From Sordaria brevicollis (lineage: Eukaryota > Ascomycota > Sordariomycetes > Sordariales > Sordariaceae), in NCBI GenBank assembly GCA_033439795.1, contig JAUTDP010000006.1, forward strand, positions 1,426,001 to 1,490,000: DNA of 64,000 bases. Direction: 5' to 3'. Shown here one piece after another: positions 20,903 to 32,146 of the stretch; position 1 is the stretch's first letter, and each line of letters begins with the position of its first letter. A program made the translations under genes and the position numbers. The notes beneath the pieces are model-generated. The model saw only the letters and a list, made by a program, of their open reading frames with translations. It was not told the origin of the DNA and did not search any database.

Positions 20903-21766
20903 TTAAGCAATGACAATAGTCTGCTGACCCAGACCATCGCCCCAGATGCCGACAACCGACATCAAGAACGCAACGCCAGCCACAGCGCTCTGGACAATGT
21001 TCTTCTTCAAGAACACCTCTACGTTGGCGCGGACCTCCTCGCCATTGACGTTGGCCAGTTCCTCCTCGACATCCTCGGAGCCCGAAGTGGCCTCGCTGTG
21101 GGAAGGATCGCCGAGAACCTCGTAGCTAGCCTCCAGGCCGCGCGGCGTGCTGGTCTTCTTCTTCTGCTGGCTGCTGCGGGCGGTCACGAACGAGACGGAG
21201 GACATGCCGGACGAGAAGGAGGCGGGGACGGCAGGGGTGATGAAGCTGAAGTAGGGACCGAACAAGCCCGAGGTGATGAAGCGGGAGCCGAAGACGAGCA
21301 GAGAGGTGTAGATCAGGTACGGGTGGCGGTAGGCGCGCGGGGAGAGGTAGTAGGCGATGGCGAAGGCGGAGCCCGAGACGGTGCTCAGTGTGCGCAGGTG
21401 CTTCCTGGCAGAGGTGGATAGCGATTCGAGCGCGCGCGCGGCATCGTTTGCGGACGGGAGGGTCAGGAGGGCGGGGATGGTGAGGGTCGAGAGGGTGAAG
21501 GAGACGCCCTATAGAAGAAGTTGATGGTTAGCGATCGAACAATCACTTGGTCGAAGTACGATAATGGAAAGCCGTGCGCGCCAGCTTGACTGTTCGATTT
21601 TGCGCGCCTCGATGGATGATTCTGTGATGACGAATGCCAAAGTAGAATCACTTGTCCCGATAGAGAACGCAAAGAAGCGCAGGAGAAGTAGAAGTCGACG
21701 TACTGTTAGCAGGCCGAGGGACACAGTCCCTACAAACTTGAGGACGGAGACGCCTCTCGTAGTCAT
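20903..21766 (-). CDS. atg33: Atg33-like mitochondrial mitophagy protein
   Basis: Exons 21704-21766 and 20903-21508 give 222 aa. The 195-nt intron has a GTACGT donor and TATAG acceptor in phase 0. The N-terminus MTTRGVSVLKFVGTVSLGLLT runs into GVSFTLSTLTIPALLTLP, a hydrophobic segment. Further membrane segments lie around SGSAFAIAYYLS and YLIYTSLLVFGSRFI, and near the C-terminus at VAGVAFLMSVVGIW. A hydrophilic Ser/Glu-rich loop precedes the last one. This matches fungal proteins annotated as Atg33, an outer-mitochondrial-membrane factor for mitophagy in yeast (family knowledge). The family is poorly conserved, so the assignment rests on topology and a few motifs. An in-frame upstream ATG at 21811 is less likely. 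Confidence 0.75.
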
Positions 21767-22569
21767 GATTGCGATCTGGCCGTCAACGGAAGCCGATGAT
21801 GCGCGCGTCACAGGTGTGGAAGGGAACTCGATGCAAGATGGAAATGGTTGGTTGGGGGGATTCGCAGAAACGGTCTGGAATCTCGGCGTTGTCGAGTCGG
21901 ATCAAAGACGGGAGATGTCAAAGGCAAAAAGGCCGAGTCCGAGTCTGCGATGGAAGCTTCCTCGGGCAGTTCCTTTGGGAAGTGGGGGATCCGTCCGTCA
22001 CATTTCCACTTCAGTTGGTGCTATCGTCCGTCCGCACAGAGCCAGGTCCCGCAGCAACTTGCGATAGCGGGCAGTCAGTCCACCGTCACGGCCAGCCGCA
22101 CGGCAACACACTGCAACACTTCCTCCAAGCACGCACTTGCCAGCCGGTCCAGACCAGTCCCGTTCTCCCGCCAGCGCCAGGTCATATTGTACGCAGACTC
22201 TGCCACCTGACGAGGGGCCATCATCAATGAGAGAAATACGGTCCAATTCATCACAAGTCTTTGTTCACCTTCGGAAGTCTTTCCCCGTGTGGCTTGTCAC
22301 TCGAATCCTTCTGGCGACCAAAACTTCCGGCCGTTGAGGTGTGGAAGCGGAGAGAGAAGCATTGACCACAAAGAAGCAGTTCTCCATCGTGTTGCGTCAT
22401 TGTGAAGCTGAAGCTCCTCCCCCAGATTTCGAATGAAGGGATGCATAACCCTAACCCCGAACCAATTGCAACATCCACCATCCCTACCTCTATCAACGAC
22501 AGTGGGAAAACTCCATCACAATCATCCCCGGGGTTGTGCTGCAAAGGCAAGCTCTTCTCATATGGAAGA
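21767..22569. other. Intergenic, promoter of atg33
   Basis: About 800 bp upstream of atg33. Several overlapping open frames on both strands at 21.8-22.3 kb, but none has motifs or a sensible codon pattern. Confidence 0.35.
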
Positions 22570-23067
22570 ATGAAACTGTCGATTTATAGATTCGGATGCC
22601 GGAGTAAGGAATGGACTTAAAAAGATTAAGCAGCAGTTGTCTCCCACTCCGACGACTGGAAACCCATCAACGGCTATTGGGAAGGAATGGACACTCTGCA
22701 TTAGGAAGCGGGGTATAAAGGTTTAGGCTTCTGGGGAATCCGTGCTTCTAGTTTTCTTCTTCTAGAGGTAATCAACCACCACCTTCGTACCAAAGAGCCG
22801 CGTTTCCACTACTACGACCTCTGCCCCAACAGGTTCCCGCCCAGCATCGGTTGCGTGTTCTGGGAGACAGATGACAAACAAAAAAAATGGGCCAGCATCG
22901 TCCAGGGTCTACTCATCGGGATCAGACGCGGCGCAGACAAGATGACAGACGCCTTCGAGTACGGAACCGACAACCCCGTTTGTGGCGGCATCAACGAGGT
23001 CCGCAATATGACAGAACGATTCTGGGCACAGGCAGGGCTGGGCCAAAACAGAAGTCGACATGGATAA
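22570..23067 (+). CDS. Possible small two-exon gene, unknown
   Basis: The frame 22768-23067 reads like protein (for example RFPPSIGCVFWETDDKQKKW, then NPVCGGINEVRNMTERFWAQ) but has no ATG before residue ~50. A model with exon 1 at 22570-22603 and a GTAAGG donor joins in frame at 22766 (CTTCTAG acceptor) and gives 111 aa with four or five Cys. No branch point is convincing and no family is recognised. It could be a remnant of a larger gene. Confidence 0.22.
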
Positions 23068-23717
23068 ATCAATAAAGCTAAAGAGTAGAAAGGAGGAGGT
23101 GCGCCTTCAAATAGGGTACGCGAGCTCCCCCGGGCCTGACCGCCCAAAAGCCGCCTTGGAGACAGCCAGCCAGGACGCCCAGTGCCATGACAGGTTGAAC
23201 AATAAAGGGAGAGAGTATCTGCCTGGCAATGCTGTCAAAGTGGGTCCGAATTGAGACGCTGTCATTGATGAGGATATGATAAAGGCGTCATATGAAACTT
23301 GAGGAGGCTCAACGGGTAGCCACGCGGGCGGAACTTGAAGCCGACGGAAAGCCGGAGCGGGAAGTTAAGTCCAGATGACGGGAATCGGCGCTGGCGATCG
23401 GGAAGAGGCCGGATGACGGGAATCCACGTCCGAAAACGCGGCATTGAACCTGTGGTTTGATGAACTCGTTTGATCTGGTGTTTGACCTGCTGAAAAGGCG
23501 GGGCAGACAGCTGATGCCCGTGAAAGAAAGGAGATAATATTGAAGAAAGAAGAGTCGAGACGAAATCGTGGGAAAATTATGAGGGAGATGAGATGCTTTG
23601 GAGTGGTTTCCGAGATGCTCTCTCAACGCCCTAATAACCGCTCTTGCCACACCCACCACCAACATAACGCAAATCAACGCTCTTGCCAACCACAGCAATA
23701 TTTGATTTGGAGCAAAC
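23068..23717. other. Intergenic, promoter of helicase-nuclease gene
   Basis: About 650 bp, no gene seen. Confidence 0.35.
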
Positions 23718-26035
23718 ATGCTTGGCCAGTTATCATTCACATGGCATACATCCGCCCGCGCATGGCCAATCTCACATACCGTTAAGCCTCTAGTAAGTGG
23801 GAAAACACCTATACCATCAGTGATGAGACTACGTGATGTAAAAAATCCATAGCACTAATAAGACATTAGGTTCAGGCCAGCTGCCTTGGTGGCTCCCTTC
23901 GCTTCTTCACGAACACGCATAGCTTGCTTAAACGGCAGAAAAAGAGATGTTCATTTACCCCGTCCAAGGAGCAGCAAGAGATCGCAGAACTCTGCCGCAC
24001 GAAGAATGTCGTCGTGTCGGCTCGGCCAGGCTCCGGCAAAACGGCTACGGCTGAGGCTATTGTAGCCGCCCACCCAGGAAAGCGAGTAGCTGTGCTCACC
24101 TACTCAAAGAGACTTCAGCTAGAGACCCAACGACGGCTTCGCTCCTACTCCAACTGCGAGGTCCTCACTTTTCACTCCATGGCCGGCTTGCTTTTTGGGA
24201 CCCTTGTCCCCAACGACGCTACTTTGGTGCGGCAGAAAAATCAAGTCCTCGATCGCAACGAGCTTCCTCAGTGGAATTCGGCACCCTTTGACATTATTGT
24301 TTTAGACGAGTTTCAGGACTGTACCGAACTCCTCTTCTGGCTTATTAACTGCTTCATCCTTGCCAATGACCAGAAGACGGGGAGTCAATCTGCCCGTCTC
24401 GTCGTCTTGGGTGATGAGCGACAAGCCATTTACGGATTCCGTGGTGCCGATGAACGTTACCTTACTTTGGCTCCCGAGTTACTGGGTATGGTGAGCCCAT
24501 ATCCCTTTATCAAGGCTCAGTTGAACCGAAGTTTTCGTCTATCGGATCCGTCAGTTCAGTTCATCAACAATACTTTTCTCAGCGGCGAATCATACATCAC
24601 CAGCTTCAAGCCTGGGCCTAAGCCTATTATCCTGAGATGCCATTTTCGGAACAGCTACTATGCGTTGGCTAAGCAGCTGTCATTTCTGCTCGAGCACTAC
24701 GGGGCTAAGAATACCGCAATCATAGCGCCAGCTGTGCGGAAACGGGGGCTATTGCAGGATGTGGTCAACGTCTTGTCAGCGAAGTACAGAGTGCCCATCA
24801 GCGTACCAATCGACGACGAGGGTCCTCTAGATGACAGGGTAATCAAGGGCAAGCTGTGTGTTTCTACAATTCACCAGTTCAAAGGCAGCGAGCGTGATCT
24901 GGTTATCCTCTTCGACCTCGATTCCTCTTTTTTCAAGTATATTGCTCGCGATCTTCCCGATGATAGATGCCCCAACCAGGTCTTTGTGGCTCTAACACGC
25001 GCTGCAAAACAGCTTGTCATGGTCCATGTCGAAGAGCAGAAGCTCATGCCTTTTGCATCGGTCGAAGCTCTATACGAAACAGCCAGCATTCTCAACATGA
25101 CGAAAAATGAGAACCAAATTGAAACGCCCGACCCTCCAGGCCGACCCTTGAAGCGTGGGCTTACCCTGCCACGCTTGGTCAAGGTCCGAGATATAGCCCG
25201 GCACGTAAGAGATGAACATCTTGACGCCATTGTTCAGACTCACCTGTGTATTCAGGTACAATCGCCCCTACCTGAGAATCAGCACATTAAAATCCCAGAT
25301 GTTGTGATTTCGGACCAAGAAAAGAGGTTCTACGAGGCTGTGAGCGATATAAATGGCATTGCCGTCGTCGCAGCTTTTGAGCATGAAATTGCTGGATCAT
25401 TGAACGCGCTTGGAGTGGGCCAAGACGAGACCGACACAATTCCTGAAGTCAGCTCACGGGAAGGTGTCTCATGGCTTTGTCGAAAGGCCTGTCGGTACGA
25501 AGCTCAAGTCTCGGGCTATCTCCCGCGCATGATCCAAATGGCAAACAGCAAATTCAATTGGATAGAACCTGACGACCTTGCCCTCGCGCGCAGTCGACTC
25601 CGGGGAGAGCTCAGCGGAATGGCCGCAAACCCCAGGTTCGAGGTTCCATGTGTGGGGAATTTCAGCATTGATGATCAGAGCTGCCAACTCCGTGGTCGAG
25701 CTGACATCGTGGCGGCTTTGCCCAGTCCTGATGGGGACAAAGTTGAAGGCGTTGAGACTGTCTGGGAGATCAAATTTGTCTCACAACTTTCAAACGAGCA
25801 TGTCATACAGGTGTGTGCATATGCCTACTTGTTGGAGCTCCCGCACATTATACTCTACAATGTACGAAACGGGGAGAAGTGGAAGATCACACCTCGTGAG
25901 GGGCAAGAGGGGTTGCGTTCCATGATTGAAAGCGTTCTAAGACTCAAGCATACAACCAAGGGAAAGATGAGTGATGAGGAGTTCACCGAGATGTGTACCG
26001 GGCTGAGCTTGGAAGTGCTGAATCTACGTCCCTAG
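23718..26035 (+). CDS. UvrD-like SF1 helicase fused to a RecB-type nuclease, likely mitochondrial
   Basis: Exons 23718-23792 and 23870-26035, 746 aa. The long frame itself has no N-terminal ATG. The upstream exon supplies one and joins in phase 0 (GTAAGT donor, CACTAAT branch, ATTAG acceptor). SF1 motifs in order: Q-motif-like FTPSKEQQEI; Walker A SARPGSGKT (~75-83); Walker B LDEFQD (~170-175); motif III GDERQAIYGFRG (~206-217); motif IV LNRSFRLS; motif V STIHQFKGSERD (~357-368); motif VI FVALTRA (~397-403). A C-terminal PD-(D/E)xK nuclease is suggested by GRADIV (Asp ~637), WEIK (Glu ~658, Lys ~660) and QVCAY (the QxxxY motif of RecB-like nucleases). The first ~50 residues lack acidic residues and carry Ser, Thr, Arg and Trp, as in a mitochondrial presequence. 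Likely role: DNA unwinding and end processing. It does not look like Pif1, Dna2 or Srs2. Confidence 0.85.
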
Positions 26036-26696
26036 TTGGTTCACGGCAGTGAAGAGGCGTCTGTTTTGGCCTTGTCCGACTTTGGCAGCGAGGGCCTTTG
26101 AACCGACAAGAATTCTACAAACATCCAATGAGCTACCACCACGCTGTAGACTACGGGCACCCGGAGATGTTGGCAGATCCGGAGTTTTGTGATACGTACA
26201 TCCCAAAGGCAAGAGTATACAGTATGGGAGGGTCGATAACAAAGCTTAGATTCCATCTATGACAGAAGATTTCCAGATAGGAAGAAGTAAAAAAAGGAAG
26301 ACAACTAGATACAAGCGTGCAAATCCAAATAAAAACATCCAGCAAATATACAGTATGGAGACAGAGAGGACCAAGGGTGAGGCACTGCCCCCGAGGCGGC
26401 CTCTCGTGGCCCTCGCCGAGGCAAAATCACTGCCACCCCGCAAAAGCAACATCGCGAAAATCAGGGCCTAAGCCGTATATCTTAAGAAACACATTAACCT
26501 CTCCCTTACACTATCAACCTCGAGGTACTACCCGATACTTACGAAGCGAATTATCCTCTGAGGCGGTTTTACTTTCTCCGCTGCCGCCTCCATCTCTATT
26601 TTCTTTAACATTTCCTCCACTTACTCTTACTATTCGCCCTCCTTCTTCTCGTCTAGAACCTTTACAAGCAAAATCCGTTTGGAACAGCAAGGTCTA
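26036..26696. other. Intergenic and leader of the ankyrin-like gene
   Basis: About 660 bp. Pyrimidine-rich from about 26495 to 26660, consistent with a promoter or leader. No gene seen. Confidence 0.4.
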
Positions 26697-28523
26697 ATGC
26701 CCGGTATCCCCTGTCCCGGTGAGGGCCGCGGTCGCGGCCGCCTCCCCCAAAGCGACGATCTACGCTGGCCCAAGTCATTCGCCTTTTACGTTGGGACGCC
26801 GGAACTCCTGGAGCAACGCAGTAGTGAGGTGTCTTCGTATGTGTTGACATTCAAGGAGCAGCATGTGCAGCAGCAGCAGCAGGACGAGAACCGCTCCGAG
26901 TCCAAGAAAGAATTGGTGGTGGTGCAAGGGTTTGACCCGGACCGGGTCTATTCGGCCGACGTGCCGGACACGCTCGGCGTGCAGTTGTTGGCGAGCGATG
27001 CCGCCGCTGATATGGGCTTCATCACCCCGAAGCGGTACTACATTGTCTTTGATCTTCTTCCCTCCTCCTCCGGTGGCAGTGACGGCGCTAGCCACGCCCA
27101 CAACCTCGGCTCCCAAACAATACAAACAACACAAACAACACAACGACAGCATGAACCACCGCGACAGAGCAAATTCCTCCCCACCCTCATCTCCCTCGTC
27201 TCCCTCACCCTCGGGCCCCAAACCGAGCTTCCTGACCTAGTGGACTTTCATCTCCGTGGCGAACGGGACGCATACCCGGCAGCCATGAAGGCGGTCGAAT
27301 CGCCTTGGCGAGCCCTCTTGGGGCCAGGGTACGACGATCTCGTGGAGGGTTTCACTTTGGTGGCTGCCAAACTGCCCGACCACCTCTCCCCATTACGAAA
27401 CGGTCCCACCCCGCTGCGGGAGCTCCTCATGGTCACGACCGAAGTGATAGGGATCGGGTCAAGCTGGAGCCAGTACAACCCCGTCTCTGGGCAAAAACAG
27501 TACTACAACTTGTACAAGCTCCTCGCTTCATCCGGCTCCCGCACCGACATGGACGCTGTTGCCGCTGCCGCCGCTGGCGACACTCAAAAAGAAGATCCAG
27601 GGGGGGCACGCATCAGCTTCTTCCGCGACTGGATCGCCGACGGCTCCAGCACCCCGGGCTTGCTCCCGCACGCCGTTGAGGCCGCGCTGATCCGGGGCGG
27701 GTGGCGCCACCCCAAAGTCCGCGGCCTCTCCACGCTGCGCTTCCCACCACCCTCGGAACACGACGGCGACGGCGGGGGCGGGCGGGACGCGTCCGGGTAC
27801 GCCGCCGCCAAGGACCTGCTCGACGCCTTTCGGGAGGTGGGATACCTCGACACCTCGGCCGGTCGGAGGCAGACCATCCAGGAACTGGCGTCGGGGAGGG
27901 AGATTTTGAACGAGGGGTACCCGCATAGCCCGGCGTGGGCGACGGCCAACAACGAGTTTAGCATCGAGATGATCATGTACCTCTTGGTTTCGTTGAACTT
28001 GAAATCGGTGAGGGACGCCCTCAGCATACCCGACCGCCTCAGGGAGGTCTTGCAATCCGCCGCGCGTCATCCGGGCAACAGGGAAATGCTGGAATTCCTG
28101 CTCGGCGAGCCTTGGGGCATGTTGGAGGAGACGCTCAATTCTGTGCACTACGAGCTCAAGTGGGTAGGTGGAGCGTCATCGGGATCGGATCGCTGGGTGA
28201 GAAAGGTGGTCTTGCTGCACGAGACGATTCGGTGGGGGGACGCGGAAATGGTGAAGCTGCTGCTGGATCGCGGGGCCAAGATGTTGCGGGACGATGGTCA
28301 TGGGGATAAAGTCGAAAAGAAGACGCCGCTCATGGTGGCGGAGGAGTTGGGCGAGCTTAATCAGGGCAAGGAAAAGGTTGAGTTGTTGCTGAAAGCGCTG
28401 AGGGAGAGAGGGTTGGGGAGGGATCATTGGGATGAGCCGGATGAGTTGTATGATGATGATTGCTCAAAGCCTCAAACGCCGGTGCCGATCCATGCAAGTG
28501 CTGGATCTGAGCTCTGCATTTGA
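26697..28523 (+). CDS. Unknown large protein with C-terminal ankyrin-like repeats
   Basis: Single exon, 608 aa, starting at ATG 26697; the frame is open a little further upstream but only from a TTG. The N-terminal half is unrecognised, with a Gln run (QQQQQ) and a Thr/Gln stretch near residue 150 that may be disordered. Near residues 470-590, segments such as GNREMLEFLLGEPWG, VVLLHETIRWGDAEMVKLLLDRGAK and KTPLMVAEELGELNQGKEKVELLLKA have the spacing and helix pattern of ankyrin repeats. The repeat units are degenerate. GC3 is high, so antisense frames are also open. Binding role only; no catalytic motif seen. Confidence 0.75.
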   Translation: MPGIPCPGEGRGRGRLPQSDDLRWPKSFAFYVGTPELLEQRSSEVSSYVLTFKEQHVQQQQQDENRSESKKELVVVQGFDPDRVYSADVPDTLGVQLLASDAAADMGFITPKRYYIVFDLLPSSSGGSDGASHAHNLGSQTIQTTQTTQRQHEPPRQSKFLPTLISLVSLTLGPQTELPDLVDFHLRGERDAYPAAMKAVESPWRALLGPGYDDLVEGFTLVAAKLPDHLSPLRNGPTPLRELLMVTTEVIGIGSSWSQYNPVSGQKQYYNLYKLLASSGSRTDMDAVAAAAAGDTQKEDPGGARISFFRDWIADGSSTPGLLPHAVEAALIRGGWRHPKVRGLSTLRFPPPSEHDGDGGGGRDASGYAAAKDLLDAFREVGYLDTSAGRRQTIQELASGREILNEGYPHSPAWATANNEFSIEMIMYLLVSLNLKSVRDALSIPDRLREVLQSAARHPGNREMLEFLLGEPWGMLEETLNSVHYELKWVGGASSGSDRWVRKVVLLHETIRWGDAEMVKLLLDRGAKMLRDDGHGDKVEKKTPLMVAEELGELNQGKEKVELLLKALRERGLGRDHWDEPDELYDDDCSKPQTPVPIHASAGSELCI

Positions 28524-28894
28524 ACTTTGGGACTGGCGTTAAGAAAGAATCGAGTACGAAAGTAGGTTCATGGAGCTTTCTGCAGTAAACGTCCTTAGCA
28601 ATATTATCTTGATACCCCTTTTTCCAGAATGAAATGATATCATCCCTGGATACTGTGGTCCACATGGTAAAGGACCCGAAACGCTCGAAACGAATACTGT
28701 TGAGAACAAAGCCACAGAAAACATGACCCACGGAAAAACAAAACATCCTCGACCTGATGATAACTCATTTAATGTATTACTCTGGAAAACGCTGCTGCTC
28801 CTTCAAAGTCCAACTCCAAGCACGCTCCGCAGATAGGTGGTGGGTATCTCCACGCCTTCCTTACTTCCGTCCTCCACAAAACCACCGCCACTGC
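28524..28894. other. Convergent intergenic region
   Basis: About 370 bp between two converging genes, presumably their 3' UTRs. No gene seen. Confidence 0.4.
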
Positions 28895-29670
28895 TTAATC
28901 AAGCGTCATCCTCCAAAGACCATCACCAAGGAAATGCGCCTCCTCGATCACGGGCCCCTTACCCTTCTCCTTAATCTCCTTGGTGCCCGCCACCAGCACG
29001 CCCACGGCGCACGCCTCTTCCTTACCCTCAGCCAGGACCACAACCGGCTCACCCTTCTCCAACTCACGACTCCAGTGCCCTTCCTCATCCGCACCCTCGT
29101 TGGGGACCTCAATGTCCTCATGCTCCGCCTCCGCCGCCGTCTTTTCCCTGGGGGGCCTCTCGTGCGGCAGGGGCAGCCGGCCGCCTTTGCTCGTCAAGCC
29201 GGGGGCCATGAGCGTTGCTCCCGAAAGAACAAAGCGGATGGCGCCGCGGTCTATCCTGATGGTCGGGAAACATTGGGGGAACCGGTGGACGAGCTTGAGG
29301 TGGGGCACGATGGTGTTTTGTTGCGAGGGGGTGTCGGCTTGGAAGAAGAGCGGGGTGGTGCCGTCGATAACGTAGAGGGAAACGCGGTCGGGGAGCTTGA
29401 TTTGTTCGAGGGAGGCCTTCTTGGGGATGATGTCGTCGATGAAGGGCGTCAGGAGGGGGTAGGTGGTGAGGAGGTTTTGGCGCAGGTTGCGCTGGATGGA
29501 GGATTTGAGCTTTTGTTTGGGGGAGGGGGTGATACTGTTGAGCAGCGGGAGGGTTAGCAGGTGGTGCGATGGCGGGTATGAGAGTGACATTGGTTTAAGG
29601 AACAGGAGAAGGGGGGCAGAAGAGGATGTGTTTAGAGCGGTGGATGGGTGGCATACTCCTTCTTGAACAT
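28895..29670 (-). CDS. tma20: Translation machinery-associated protein Tma20 (MCT-1), PUA domain
   Basis: Partner of Tma22 (DENR) in 40S ribosome recycling and reinitiation (family knowledge). A 14-nt first exon (29657-29670, MFKK plus two bases) joins exon 2 (28895-29534) in frame across a 122-nt intron with a CTGCTAAC branch and CAACAG acceptor. The result, MFKKDITPSPKQKLKSSIQ, matches the MFKKF... start of MCT-1 proteins, whereas the apparent ATG at 29590 is intronic. Total 217 aa. The PUA domain is seen in FPTIRIDRGAIRFVLSGATL followed by MAPGLTSKGG, with C-terminal GVLVAGTKEI and GDGLWRM. An insert of about 30 acidic residues (EKTAAEAEHEDIEVPNEGAD) makes it longer than yeast Tma20 (~181 aa). 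Confidence 0.93.
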
Positions 29671-30301
29671 TTTGGCGGTAGGTTGCGAAGCTTTGCTCTG
29701 CGACTGGTGTATATTATGTGCTTGTTGTATATTAGATCCGTATGTAAATGTTTGCTGGTGTTGGTAATCGTCGGTCGTATTTGAGAGACCGTCACGTTGA
29801 TGTGGTGATGCTAACAATTGGTGGTCGGGTGAACTCAAAAGTGCTCCGCGGTCTGGAATCAATGGTGCAGGAGACGGTCGCGACTGGCGATTGATGGCGG
29901 GGGAGGGGAAGAAGTCGAAGGTGGGGCCTCGATCTCGGTCTGCCAAGACTGGCTTGCTGGGATGTGTGCAGCAGACAACAGCCGCGCCAAAGCACACTGC
30001 AGTCGTCATAGCGGAGTCCGATAAGGGGACAGTCGGCGGTGATAAGGCCCCAGGCATTCTCGGCTTCGCAAAGGGGCCTTTTACAAAGAGTCACTGGCCG
30101 TCAAGGTCCTCACGAGAATCGGAAAAAGGATTTCATATCACGGTAAAGTAGGTAAAAAGTCATTGCATTCGTCAAACACAGCGCCATGCTGGTTGGTATC
30201 ATCTCCGTAACCCATAATCCCTCGGCCAACAACTCCATGCTTTCAAACGTCCAAGTTCCTGCCTTCATGTCCTCCAATGTCTCTTCCAGGTGTTATATCT
30301 C
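29671..30301. other. Intergenic, upstream of tma20 and 3' of the I78 gene
   Basis: About 630 bp. No gene seen. A 141-codon minus frame at 29632-30057 ends with the true MFKK start of tma20 and is otherwise upstream sequence. Confidence 0.4.
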
Positions 30302-30622
30302 TTAACCGTGGTAAACATGGCTGACCTTTCCCTCATCATCAACATTCACGTTGAGACGGTCAGGGTTGAAGTCCTTCGTCACCATGGTACCGGGCTTGAT
30401 GACGCGCGTCTGCTCTGGGAGGTCTTTCTTGCAGAACGTCTGAAGGGAAAGAAAGGCGTCAACACTCTGGGCTTGTCGTCACCTGGGGACGTATGGTTGG
30501 AGGTATCTTACAGTCTCTGAATGCTCGTCTCCGAGAGTCTTGCCGCACAACTTGTCCATCCACTCTGAGGTCTTGCTGACCTCGGGATCATTGGTGGTAA
30601 CGCCGGGAACAACGAGAGGCAT
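30302..30622 (-). CDS. Peptidase inhibitor I78 family protein
   Basis: Small inhibitor-type protein of 82 aa from exons 30512-30622 and 30302-30439 (72-nt intron, GTAAGA donor, CTTCAG acceptor, phase 0). The N-terminus MPLVVPGVTT and the C-terminal block DLPEQTRVIKPGTMVTKDFN, then PDRLNVNVDDEGKVSHVYHG, are the I78 signature (inhibitory-loop region RVIxPG, then the RLNV-D core). No signal peptide, so it is probably cytosolic and may act on endogenous proteases. Two Cys (C25, C40) are present where homologues, as I recall them, often have other residues. Confidence 0.88.
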
Positions 30623-32146
30623 TTTGTCGGCTTTTTTTTTTGTGTAGTTAAAGTTGGGGATAGTGTTGATGTTTTGCGCGTGGTTTTGGGTTCTGTCAAC
30701 GTGCTAATGTCTTGGTATGTTGTTGTTGATGTTTTCGTCTGGCGCTCCTTCTTATAGACAGCACCTGTAGGACTCGTACTTCCCCTCAATGCGCTGGAAG
30801 CCAAGCCGATGACGTAGCAGCCTTAATGCTTATCGCTAATCGAGGCCACTACAGTGCAACCGTGGTTGTTGCTGAGCCACACTGCGGTCACGGGGTCTTA
30901 AGTGGCCAGAATAAACGAAACACTCATCCCCTCTTGTCAGACTTGAAGAGTCTCGTTTAATATGATCAGAACCACGCGCGTTCAGCAGAGAACCTTCGGA
31001 GTCTTTAAAAGATTTGGATATTTTCTCAACATCACCTTTTCACTTCACGTCCATGTCAGAGTCCTTTTCTATTGTCTCATATTACATGCAATTCTTGCTT
31101 CTACAATTAAGGCCATGGATCTATATACATCAAGACACATGGAACAAGAGATGTACGACCCTCCTTGAGGTGATGCCGAATATTTCAATTGCAACTCCGG
31201 AGGCATCACTTGGACTCTGCATTATTCACGTTTGGAGGGACGCTTACTGCCGGCATAACACTCACATCACATCTCACCATACAGTCGCTTTCTGGGACAT
31301 GTCTGGCGTCGGATCAATCAACGTCATTTTATCTATGATCCTAAATCCGAAGAGGGATCCTGGAGATGGATGTTATGGTGGTGCTGGCTGTTTCCTTGCA
31401 AGAGGAAGTTGTCCATGTCTTGCTTGAGGAATAGATGACGGATGGAAAGGACAATCATCACCTAGGTACTTGTACACCACTACTACCACATCCATCCTGT
31501 TAGCAGCACAGGCCTGTAAAAACACCCAGTGGGTGAAAAAGGTCTCTGTTGCTTGCCAACGTCCGAGAATACATACTTGCTGAAGTTGGTGAGGATTCTC
31601 GGTCCAGATCCCCTCTCCGTTTTCCATCTGAAATCCTCCACGTGCTGTTATACCTTCGAGTCGTGCTTCCAAACAGCGGTCGTTAACAAAAGGAAATAGT
31701 AAGGAGCAATTGTGGGAGCCCGCCTCTTCGTCGTTTATATGAGGTGCGCCGAAATATGGAGGACGAATTTTGTCGTTGACAAAAGAGACTCGGGAACGTA
31801 GGAGAGGCGGAAATCGAGGGCCAAATGATTGTCGACAAAGGAAATCGTAAGGAGTGACTGGTAGGGTCCGCCGGGTCTTCGAGTTTCCGCGCACTTCTGA
31901 CGGAAGCAAACCTCTGGAGGAGGAAGAGAGGCGGGAATCGTGGGGAAAAAAAAACTTGGTGAGGGAAAGGTAACCAAAGAACTCCGGGAGGAATGAAGTC
32001 TTGGAACTCCAACAGGATTGCCAAATAGGGGAAGCGCCGGCCAAAGGGTAGATATAAAATGCCGTTGAACGAAGGGAATCCGCCGGAAAGTTGCCGCGGG
32101 CGTTCCTGTTGGCATCACAGCGCAAGCCAAGTGGAATTCAGCTTCT
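30623..32146. other. Gene-poor region with overlapping minus-strand ORFs
   Basis: About 1.5 kb. At 31683-32130 all three minus frames are open (up to 250 codons in one), but none shows motifs. Imperfect ~50-bp direct repeats lie near 31679-31730 and 31830-31882. I call no gene here. Confidence 0.35.

Noticed and set aside
29535..29590. ATG at 29590 as the tma20 start
   Set aside because: It gives an N-terminus unlike any MCT-1 protein; splicing from the MFKK exon restores the family start.
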